From: an uncultured Mucilaginibacter sp. | GTDB taxonomy: Bacteria; Bacteroidota; Bacteroidia; Sphingobacteriales; Sphingobacteriaceae | DNA: 7,603 nt | Assembly: GCA_903885865.1 (NCBI GenBank) | Contig: CAISKH010000171.1 | Coordinates: 1-7,603, forward strand | Direction of reading: 5' to 3' | Shown here: positions 1 to 5,713 of the stretch, one piece after another | Numbering within the stretch: position 1 is the stretch's first letter | Layout of the letters: every line of letters begins with the position of its first letter | Translations under genes and position numbers: made by a program | The notes under the pieces: model-generated | Databases searched by the model: none | The model's input: the letters and a program-made list of their open reading frames with translations, nothing else | Told to the model about the DNA's origin: nothing

Positions 1-1
1 A

Positions 2-220
2 ACATTTAACAGAATTTTTATTGATACACTTGATAATGAAGATATAATTTTAACATTTAATACAACTGCGGGTGATGTAGAAGATTGGGATTCATTAAAT
101 CACATCCAATTAGTTGTAGCAGTTGAAAAGCAATTTGGTATACGGTTTACTTCGCAGGAAATTCAGAGTTGGAATAATGTAGGAGAAATGATAAGCGCTA
201 TTGTTAGTAAAAAAGCATGA
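2..220 (+). CDS. Acyl carrier protein, C-terminal part (5' end outside window)
   Basis: The reading frame is open from the left edge to a TGA at 218-220 and gives 72 residues, close to a full carrier protein (usually about 75-85). The attachment motif is visible: Asp-Ser-Leu, with Ser at window residue 31 (codon 92-94), in the context DWDSLNHIQLVVAVEKQFGI. This matches helix II of the ACP family, where phosphopantetheine is added to the Ser. The protein would carry an acyl group as a thioester in the cytoplasm. It is a discrete single-domain ACP rather than part of a large synthase, although an upstream fusion cannot be excluded because the start is missing. The stop overlaps the next gene's ATG (ATGA), which implies a common operon. 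By my hand count, bases 1-240 are about 30% G+C. A specialised pathway ACP is likelier than the housekeeping AcpP, given the hotdog and reductase neighbours. Confidence 0.88.
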   Translation, partial: TFNRIFIDTLDNEDIILTFNTTAGDVEDWDSLNHIQLVVAVEKQFGIRFTSQEIQSWNNVGEMISAIVSKKA

Positions 221-615
221 TCTTCAACATTCATGATAAATTTGAAAAAACATTTATAGTTTCAACCGAAATTTATGAGGGGTTTATACGTACATTTAAG
301 GATACCAACCCTTTACACATCTGGGATCAATATGCTATTGAGTTTGGGTTTAAAGAAAGGGTAATGCATGGCAATATTTTAAACGGATTTATTTCTTATT
401 TTATTGGCGAATGCCTTCCTGTAAAGCATGTAATAATTCATTCGCAGCAAATTCAATTCAGGAATCCAGTTTATTTAAATGATGAGTTACAGTTTAAAGC
501 AAAAGTAAGCGACTTACATGAGGCTGTTAACGCTGTCGAGTTTAAGTTTATTTTTAAAAATAAAGAACAAAAAGTAGTGGCAAAAGGTCAAATTCAAATA
601 GGCTTATTAACATGA
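217..615 (+). CDS. MaoC-like hotdog (R)-specific enoyl hydratase / 3-hydroxyacyl dehydratase
   Basis: This is a 132-residue single hotdog domain, the usual size of small MaoC/PhaJ-type hydratases (about 130-160). The family signature is visible as DTNPLH at residues 29-34. In characterised relatives the Asp and His of this motif are catalytic, so Asp29 and His34 are the predicted active pair. It is followed by Ala40 and by GFKERVMHGN (44-53), the conserved His-Gly that begins the central helix. Family enzymes interconvert (R)-3-hydroxyacyl and trans-2-enoyl thioesters on CoA or ACP. With a carrier protein upstream and a ketoreductase downstream, an ACP-bound substrate is the sensible inference. 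The ATG at 217 overlaps the ACP stop, and the gene's own stop overlaps the next ATG at 612. There is no signal peptide, so it is cytoplasmic. No Shine-Dalgarno is apparent. Some MaoC-like proteins of polysaccharide clusters have other roles, so the exact substrate is unknown. Confidence 0.83.
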   Translation: MIFNIHDKFEKTFIVSTEIYEGFIRTFKDTNPLHIWDQYAIEFGFKERVMHGNILNGFISYFIGECLPVKHVIIHSQQIQFRNPVYLNDELQFKAKVSDLHEAVNAVEFKFIFKNKEQKVVAKGQIQIGLLT

Positions 616-1334
616 TTATTTTAATTACCGGCGGTTCTTCAGGATTGGGCGAAGCAATTACGCGCAGGTTAGCCGCCGATTTGAACAATACGGTGTATTT
701 CACTTTCAACCAATCCGGCCCCAACGCCACACAGATCCAATCCGACTTTCCAAATGCAATCCCAATTAAGTGCGACTTTAAAAATGAAACCGACGTTGCG
801 TATTTAAAAACCAAAATTGGCGAGTTTGATCCGGATGTGTTAATAAACAACGCCTATTTAGGGAGTTTTATAATAACGCATTTTCATAAAACAGCCCCAA
901 CTGATTTTTTAACGGGGTTTAAAGAAAACATAGTTCCAACAATTGAACTTACGCAAGCAGCTATCGCCGGCTTCCGAAAAAAAAAGAGCGGTAAAATTAT
1001 TACTATTTTAACCGCTGCCCTGGTCAATACCCCACCGGCCGGCGCTGCCATTTATGTAGCAAATAAGGCATACCTCGAAAAATTGGCACAAGTATGGGCA
1101 GCTGAAAATGGCAAGTACAATATTACCTCGAATACTGTTTCACCATCATTTATGTTAACAAATTTCACTAAAAGTGTTGATGAACGTATAGTAGAACAAA
1201 TAAAGGAAAATCATCCCCTTAAAAAATTGTTAACTACACAGGAAGTTGCCGATACGGTTTATTTTCTTGCCAATACTTCTAATCAGATAAATGGAGTGAA
1301 TATAGTTATTAACGCGGCAATAAACATTAAGTAA
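612..1334 (+). CDS. FabG-like short-chain dehydrogenase/reductase with atypical active site
   Basis: The 240-residue protein has the length and order of a classical SDR. The cofactor loop TGGSSGLG is at residues 6-13, the NNA motif is at 79-81 (followed by Tyr instead of Gly), the helix Asn is at 106, and Tyr148-x-x-x-Lys152 is the catalytic pair. Its probable reaction is NAD(P)H-dependent reduction of a 3-ketoacyl thioester to the 3-hydroxyacyl form, ahead of the MaoC-like dehydratase encoded just upstream. Two features are unusual. The position 13 residues before the catalytic Tyr, where classical SDRs have Ser, is Ala135, with Thr134 beside it. The usual PG after strand beta-6 is PS (VSPSFMLTNF), and the C-terminal VDGG-like motif is replaced by VINAA. 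The start at 612 overlaps the previous stop as ATGA, which supports both the start choice and translational coupling. Fold assignment is firm. The reaction is inferred, and an inactive or altered enzyme is possible. Confidence 0.87.
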   Translation: MIILITGGSSGLGEAITRRLAADLNNTVYFTFNQSGPNATQIQSDFPNAIPIKCDFKNETDVAYLKTKIGEFDPDVLINNAYLGSFIITHFHKTAPTDFLTGFKENIVPTIELTQAAIAGFRKKKSGKIITILTAALVNTPPAGAAIYVANKAYLEKLAQVWAAENGKYNITSNTVSPSFMLTNFTKSVDERIVEQIKENHPLKKLLTTQEVADTVYFLANTSNQINGVNIVINAAINIK

Positions 1335-1337
1335 CCG

Positions 1338-1907
1338 CTATTTCAACTTACTATACAAGGCACTTACTTTACCATAACATTCGTTCAATATCACTACGGC
1401 CTGCATTAAATTATCCGCTACTTTTTGTTTAAACACTTTATTGTGGCGGGTTTTTATCTTGGTTAACAATACATCATTTTCATAAAGCCGGGTATCTAAA
1501 TGATCGTATATATCGCTACTATTAAAATTGCTTATTTTCAACTGGTCAATTAGACCGCGGTTGTCTGTCAATATTTTTTTTAGGTCGGCCACATTCTTTT
1601 CCATTATGCGGAGCGAATTAGGGAAAGCTTTATCTGAAAATCCTCCTTTATTAATTATTGATATCAAATGATTTTGGTTGATCATCAATACCTTTAGTTT
1701 TCGGTTAAAATTAACTGCTAATTCTTTAAAGCTAACCCTGTCTGGCCGGCGAACAATAGTGTCTATATCATCTAATAGCCTTGAAAAAAGGTTCGACATA
1801 CCGCTTAACGCTGTTATGTACTGGACAAATTCATCCGGGCGCTTTTTTTCAGCGTAATTAGTTTCCGTAAAAAACAAAAACGCGATCACCAATAATACTC
1901 TTTTCAT
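1338..1907 (-). CDS. Small exported helical protein of unknown function
   Basis: This is a 189-residue protein that I do not recognise. Residues 1-19 look like a cleavable signal peptide: MKR, then a hydrophobic run (VLLVIAFLFF), then a small-residue site before EKK. No lipobox Cys is present, so a soluble periplasmic or secreted protein is more likely than a lipoprotein. The mature part is rich in Lys, Asp, Asn, Leu and Ile, lacks Trp, and has heptad-like hydrophobic spacing, which suggests a mostly alpha-helical bundle or coiled coil. The start ATG (1905-1907) is the one that places the signal peptide at the N-terminus. It converges on the SDR gene with only three bases between the stops and runs divergently from pyrG, so it is probably a single-gene unit. 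Coding status rests on the clean signal peptide, the length of the frame and the lack of a competing gene on the other strand. Confidence 0.75.
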   Translation of the reverse strand: MKRVLLVIAFLFFTETNYAEKKRPDEFVQYITALSGMSNLFSRLLDDIDTIVRRPDRVSFKELAVNFNRKLKVLMINQNHLISIINKGGFSDKAFPNSLRIMEKNVADLKKILTDNRGLIDQLKISNFNSSDIYDHLDTRLYENDVLLTKIKTRHNKVFKQKVADNLMQAVVILNECYGKVSALYSKLK

Positions 1908-2053
1908 TGCACCGGGTAAAAAATAATGGGTTGTTATAATTATGTAGAAAGAAAATATTTCTTCTTTTGTTTAAATTAAAATCGGTTACCCTTTTAACAA
2001 CTGAAACCTTTTCAACAATTACAACTTCTTCAACCAAACACCAAATATTTTCT

Positions 2054-2061
2054 TACTTTTG
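2054..2061 (+). promoter_or_regulatory. Candidate -7 box of the pyrG promoter
   Basis: TACTTTTG matches the Bacteroidota primary-sigma -7 consensus TAnnTTTG exactly. It sits 61 bases before the pyrG start, in the divergent intergenic region. Transcription would begin about 5-7 bases downstream, inside ATCCCGTA (2063-2070). I do not see a good TTG/TTTG -33 element at the usual distance upstream, so the assignment rests on the -7 box and its position. Confidence 0.5.
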
Positions 2062-2077
2062 TATCCCGTACACAAAC

Positions 2078-2109
2078 AATTGGTTCCGGCTCTAAAACCG
2101 CTGCCAATT
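2078..2109 (+). promoter_or_regulatory. Stem-loop in the pyrG leader
   Basis: AATTGG (2078-2083) pairs perfectly with CCAATT (2104-2109). Inside it CGG (2087-2089) pairs with CCG (2098-2100), leaving a symmetric 3x3 internal loop and an 8-base apical loop. The structure lies between the candidate promoter and the pyrG ATG at 2123, ending 13 bases before it. No run of U follows, so it is not an intrinsic terminator. It could affect translation, mRNA stability or pyrimidine-dependent control, or be chance. No matching riboswitch family is recognised. Confidence 0.4.
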
Positions 2110-2122
2110 TTCAAAACAAAAC

Positions 2123-3733
2123 ATGACCAAATATATATTTGTTACGGGCGGTGTAACCTCGTCGTTAGGCAAGGGTATTATTTCGGCTTCTTTAGCCAAG
2201 CTTTTGCAATCGCGCGGATACAGCGTAACCATCCAAAAATTCGACCCTTATATTAACATCGACCCGGGTACATTGAACCCTTATGAACACGGCGAATGTT
2301 ATGTTACCGAAGATGGTGCCGAAACAGATCTGGATTTGGGCCATTACGAACGTTTCTTAAATACGCCAACATCCAAGGCCAATAACATTACCACCGGCCG
2401 CATTTACCAAAATGTGATCAACAAAGAACGCGAAGGCGCTTTTTTGGGTAAAACTGTGCAGGTTGTTCCGCATATTACCGATGAGATCAAAAGAAATATC
2501 CGCATATTGGGTGAAAGCGGCAAGTATGATATTGTAATAACCGAACTGGGCGGTACCGTAGGCGATATTGAATCGTTGCCCTACATTGAAGCGGTTAGAC
2601 AATTCAGATGGGAAATGGGGCCGGGTTACTCGGTAGTGATACACCTTACGCTTATCCCTTTCCTTGCGGCCGCCGGCGAATTAAAAACCAAACCAACCCA
2701 GCACTCCGTAAAAATGTTACTGGAGTATGGCATACAGCCCGATGTGTTGGTTTGCCGCACTGAGCACCCTTTAACAATGGATATCCGTAAAAAAATAGCT
2801 TTGTTCTGCAATGTTAATGTAAATGCGGTTATTGAATCTATTGACGCCTCGACCATTTATGACGTGCCGTTATTAATGCTGAAGGAGCAACTGGATAAAA
2901 TTGTACTTTCCAAATTAAAGCTGCCTCACAAATCAGAGCCTGACCTGGAAAGCTGGAAAGATTTCCTGGGCCGCTTAAAAAATCCAACTTCAGATGTGCG
3001 CATAGGGCTGGTTGGCAAATATGTTGAACTGCCTGATGCTTACAAATCCATTATGGAGTCGTTTATACACGCGGGAGCTAAAAATGAATGCAAGGTAAGA
3101 GTAGAGTATATCCCGTCGGAACATTTAACGCCCGAAAACGCTATTGAAAGATTGCAGGTCCTGCATGGCATTTTGGTTGCGCCGGGTTTTGGCGAGCGTG
3201 GTTTTGAAGGTAAAATTGAAGCGATACGTTATGTGCGTGAAAATAATATCCCGTTTTTTGGTATTTGCCTGGGTATGCAATGTGCAGTGGTTGAGTTTGG
3301 CCGCAATGTTTTGGGCCTTAAGGATGCCAGCAGCACCGAAATGTGTCCCGATACCCCAGATCCGGTAATTTGCATGATGGAAGAGCAAAAAAAAGTGATC
3401 AACAAGGGCGGCACCATGCGTTTGGGCGCTTATGCCTGCGCTATTAAAAAAGGAAGCAAAGCTGCGGCCATATACGGAAAGACACAAATAAGCGAGCGGC
3501 ACAGGCATCGTTACGAATTTAATAATGAATATTTAAACAATTATGAAAAGGCAGGCCTGGTGCCATCGGGTTTTAACCCCGAAAGCAACCTGGTAGAAAT
3601 AGTTGAATTAAAAAACCACCCGTTTTTTGTAGGGACGCAGTTTCACCCCGAATTAAAATCAACTGTTGCAAATCCGCACCCACTTTTTATTAACTTTGTC
3701 GCCGCTTCGCTGGCTTATGCCCGAAGGAAATAA
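2123..3733 (+). CDS. pyrG: CTP synthase (glutamine-hydrolysing)
   Basis: PyrG makes CTP from UTP, ATP and glutamine-derived ammonia, the last step of de novo pyrimidine nucleotide synthesis, in the cytoplasm. The 536-residue product is close to the E. coli enzyme (545). The N-terminal synthetase domain (about 1-265) starts with the P-loop GGVTSSLGKG (9-18). It continues with KFDPYINIDPGT and TEDGAETDLDLGHYERF, where Asp71 aligns with the E. coli Mg-binding Asp72, and ELGGTVGDIESLP, where Glu141 aligns with Glu140. The class I glutamine amidotransferase domain begins near 292 and has the nucleophile Cys382 in GICLGMQ plus His508 and Glu510 in GTQFHPE. All key residues are intact. The ATG at 2123 begins exactly at the conserved MTKYIFVTGG. 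It is preceded by an A-rich stretch rather than a Shine-Dalgarno, as is common in Bacteroidota. yidC follows after 21 bases, so co-transcription is likely. Confidence 0.98.
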   Translation: MTKYIFVTGGVTSSLGKGIISASLAKLLQSRGYSVTIQKFDPYINIDPGTLNPYEHGECYVTEDGAETDLDLGHYERFLNTPTSKANNITTGRIYQNVINKEREGAFLGKTVQVVPHITDEIKRNIRILGESGKYDIVITELGGTVGDIESLPYIEAVRQFRWEMGPGYSVVIHLTLIPFLAAAGELKTKPTQHSVKMLLEYGIQPDVLVCRTEHPLTMDIRKKIALFCNVNVNAVIESIDASTIYDVPLLMLKEQLDKIVLSKLKLPHKSEPDLESWKDFLGRLKNPTSDVRIGLVGKYVELPDAYKSIMESFIHAGAKNECKVRVEYIPSEHLTPENAIERLQVLHGILVAPGFGERGFEGKIEAIRYVRENNIPFFGICLGMQCAVVEFGRNVLGLKDASSTEMCPDTPDPVICMMEEQKKVINKGGTMRLGAYACAIKKGSKAAAIYGKTQISERHRHRYEFNNEYLNNYEKAGLVPSGFNPESNLVEIVELKNHPFFVGTQFHPELKSTVANPHPLFINFVAASLAYARRK

Positions 3734-3754
3734 CAATTTACCATACGATAACTA

Positions 3755-5581
3755 ATGGATAGAAATACGTTTACAGGAGTATTCCTGATCATGCTCATTT
3801 TAGTCGGTTCGTTTTATTTATTAAAACCGTCGGATATTGAGATAAAGAAAGAGAAATTACTGCAGCACCAAGACTCGCTTAAAAGGGCAGGGATAAAAAC
3901 ACCCGGTATTACTGCAACTATTGATACAGCTAAAGCCGCCAATAAAACCGTTGACACAGCTGCCTTAAAAAGTCCGTTTGGGGCCTCCTTAATTGGCACC
4001 GAAAAACTGGTAACGCTGGAGAATAAAGATATCCGCTTAAAATTAACGACCAGGGGCGGGCGTATCTATTCGGTTGAGTTAAAGAATTTTAAAACTTTTG
4101 ATGGTAAGCCGCTTATATTATTTGACGGCTATCAAAATAAGTTTGGATTTAGCTTCGCGGCAGGCATAGCCAACATTAATACTAACGACAGGTATTTTAC
4201 CCCGAGTGCACCTGCGCTACAGGTTACAGGAAAAGATTCATCCTCCATTACTATGCGTTTAAGCTATAGCCCAACGCAATATATCGACTATATATACAGC
4301 TTAAATGGCGACGGCTATAAAGTTGGCTTCACCATTAAACCGGTTGGGCTTGATAATGTTGCTGCAAACCTTGGCAGTATTACACTTGATTGGGAAACAA
4401 GCTTGCACAGGCTGGAAAAGAGCGCTACGCTTGATCGTCAATACACGATGATCCAATACCTGAACACGGAGAATGATTTTAATGACCTGGGCGATACCAA
4501 GGACGATCAAAAAGATATTAATGATAAAAAACTGCAATGGATTTCGTTTAAGCAGCACTTTTTTTCGAGCGTATTGCTTACAAAGGAAGGGTTTACCAAA
4601 TCAAGCCTGGCAGTAAGTACGGATACCAGCAATCATGCCGATATAAAACAGCTTAAAGCTAGCCTCGTTTTAGCCAAAAGCGCCGATGGCAGCTTCCCCC
4701 TTGATTTTTATTTTAGCCCTAACCATTATAAAACGCTTGCAGCTGAGGGCCATGGCCTTGAAAAGCAAATTAACCTGGGCTGGGGGCCTTTAAAATACAT
4801 AAACCGCATTGCGGTAATACCTGTATTTAATTTTTTAACCCAGTTTAACTGGAACTACGGTATAATTATACTGGCGTTAACCATAATACTGAAACTGGTA
4901 CTATCGCCGCTTACCTACAAGTCATACTTATCAATGGCTAAAATGCGGGTTTTAAAGCCGGAGATGGACGAAATTAAAGCCAAAGTTGGTGAAGATAACC
5001 CTACCCTGTTACAGCAGGAATACCTCAAGCTGTACAAAAAGGCCGGCGTAAACCCTTTAGGCGGCTGTTTGCCCCTGCTGATACAAATGCCTATCGTGAT
5101 CGCGTTCTTCCGATTTTTCCCCGGTTTGTTTGAACTGCGCGGACAAGGCTTTTTATGGATGCATGACTTGTCGACCTATGACTCTATACTAAACTTTGGT
5201 TTCAGCATTCCCTTCTTAGGCGACCACTTAAGCTTAATGTGTTTATTAATGACCATATCGACATTGATATACACTTACTTTAACAACCAGATATCGGGCG
5301 TTACCGGGCAGATGAAATATATAGGGTACATTACCCCGGTTATCTTCCTGGGCGCGTTGAACGGTTACCCGGCAGGTTTGAACTATTATTATTTCCTGGC
5401 CAACATGATGACCTTTCTGCAGCAATATTTGATCAAGTTAATGGTTGACGATAAAAAGATACACGCCCAGATACAGGAAAACAAAAAGAAACCTGATGAT
5501 AAAAAGAAAAAATCGGGCTTCAGTGCCAAAATGGAAGAAATGATGCGTCAGCAGCAACAATTGCAGGCGAAGAAGAAGTGA
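3755..5581 (+). CDS. yidC: Membrane protein insertase YidC
   Basis: YidC inserts and folds inner-membrane proteins, alone or with SecYEG. The 608-residue product has the Gram-negative layout. An N-terminal membrane segment (about 6-24) is followed by a linker, a large periplasmic beta-rich domain (about 60-350), and the conserved 60KD_IMP core with five further membrane segments. Core landmarks are SPLTYKSYLSMAKMR after the second segment, the cytoplasmic hairpin ending in NPLGGCLPLLIQMP (433-446), and the final pair around GYITPVIFLGALNGYPAGLN. The hydrophilic-groove Arg of E. coli (Arg366) aligns by eye with Lys380 here, so the positive charge is kept. Residues 564-608 form a very Lys/Gln-rich cytoplasmic tail of the kind linked to ribosome contact in other YidC proteins; that role is inferred here. 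The gene starts 21 bases after pyrG and ends just before a strong terminator, which suggests a pyrG-yidC unit. No Shine-Dalgarno is visible. Confidence 0.97.
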   Translation: MDRNTFTGVFLIMLILVGSFYLLKPSDIEIKKEKLLQHQDSLKRAGIKTPGITATIDTAKAANKTVDTAALKSPFGASLIGTEKLVTLENKDIRLKLTTRGGRIYSVELKNFKTFDGKPLILFDGYQNKFGFSFAAGIANINTNDRYFTPSAPALQVTGKDSSSITMRLSYSPTQYIDYIYSLNGDGYKVGFTIKPVGLDNVAANLGSITLDWETSLHRLEKSATLDRQYTMIQYLNTENDFNDLGDTKDDQKDINDKKLQWISFKQHFFSSVLLTKEGFTKSSLAVSTDTSNHADIKQLKASLVLAKSADGSFPLDFYFSPNHYKTLAAEGHGLEKQINLGWGPLKYINRIAVIPVFNFLTQFNWNYGIIILALTIILKLVLSPLTYKSYLSMAKMRVLKPEMDEIKAKVGEDNPTLLQQEYLKLYKKAGVNPLGGCLPLLIQMPIVIAFFRFFPGLFELRGQGFLWMHDLSTYDSILNFGFSIPFLGDHLSLMCLLMTISTLIYTYFNNQISGVTGQMKYIGYITPVIFLGALNGYPAGLNYYYFLANMMTFLQQYLIKLMVDDKKIHAQIQENKKKPDDKKKKSGFSAKMEEMMRQQQQLQAKKK

Positions 5582-5608
5582 TTGGTGATTGGTTGATTAA
5601 AGATTAGT
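5580..5608 (+). repeat. Short degenerate heptad repeat after yidC
   Basis: Four 7-base units of the form GATTRGT lie in a row: GATTGGT at 5580-5586 and 5587-5593, then one spacer T, GATTAAA at 5595-5601 and GATTAGT at 5602-5608. The first unit shares bases with the yidC stop codon. The array sits between the stop and the terminator hairpin. No function can be read from it, and slippage during replication would explain it. Confidence 0.4.
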
Positions 5609-5620
5609 CCTATCCGGATC

Positions 5621-5660
5621 ACAAAAAGGCCATAGTAATATGGCCTTTTTGTTTGTTTTT
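5621..5660 (+). terminator. Intrinsic terminator of the pyrG-yidC unit
   Basis: ACAAAAAGGCCATA (5621-5634) and TATGGCCTTTTTGT (5639-5652) form a perfect 14-bp stem around the 4-base loop GTAA. The stem is followed by a T-rich tract to 5660. The GGCC core with flanking A/T runs is typical of a rho-independent terminator and, being nearly symmetric, it could also stop transcription from the other strand. It lies 40 bases after the yidC stop. Confidence 0.92.
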
Positions 5661-5713
5661 TAGCAGAACCGAACATCTATTGTGATAGTTTGAAAGTAAG
5701 TGTAATTTAGAAG

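Noticed and set aside
554..850. Minus-strand 98-codon open frame across the MaoC/SDR junction
   Set aside because: It is antisense to two genes with clear family motifs and shows no recognisable motif of its own.
2..1334. Treating the acyl operon as part of the housekeeping fatty-acid synthesis genes
   Set aside because: The SDR has altered active-site and C-terminal motifs, the hydratase is MaoC-type rather than FabZ/FabA, and composition is atypical. A specialised role fits better, though the upstream genes are not visible.
1328..1355. TAAGT/ACTTA hairpin at the convergent stops as a two-way terminator
   Set aside because: It has only five weak base pairs with a loop of over ten bases and no T tract.
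1949..1963. AAGAAA/TTTCTT inverted repeat in the pyrG upstream region
   Set aside because: It has six A/T-rich base pairs around a 3-base centre. Such pairs are expected by chance in this composition, and nothing links it to either gene.
2059..2256. Plus-strand 65-codon frame overlapping the pyrG start
   Set aside because: It overlaps the conserved P-loop coding region of pyrG in another frame, and its start lies at the predicted promoter rather than downstream of it.
2357..3508. Several frames opposite or alternative to pyrG (for example 3125-3508 minus and 3144-3368 plus)
   Set aside because: They are shadows of a well-conserved coding sequence, with no signal peptide, motif or initiation context of their own.
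3814..4558. Two minus-strand frames inside yidC
   Set aside because: They are antisense to a confidently assigned gene and show no independent support.
5686..5692. TAGTTTG as a -7 box for the surface-protein gene
   Set aside because: It is one base shorter than TAnnTTTG and has no -33 element at a usable distance; the nearest upstream TTTG is about 30 bases away inside the terminator tail.
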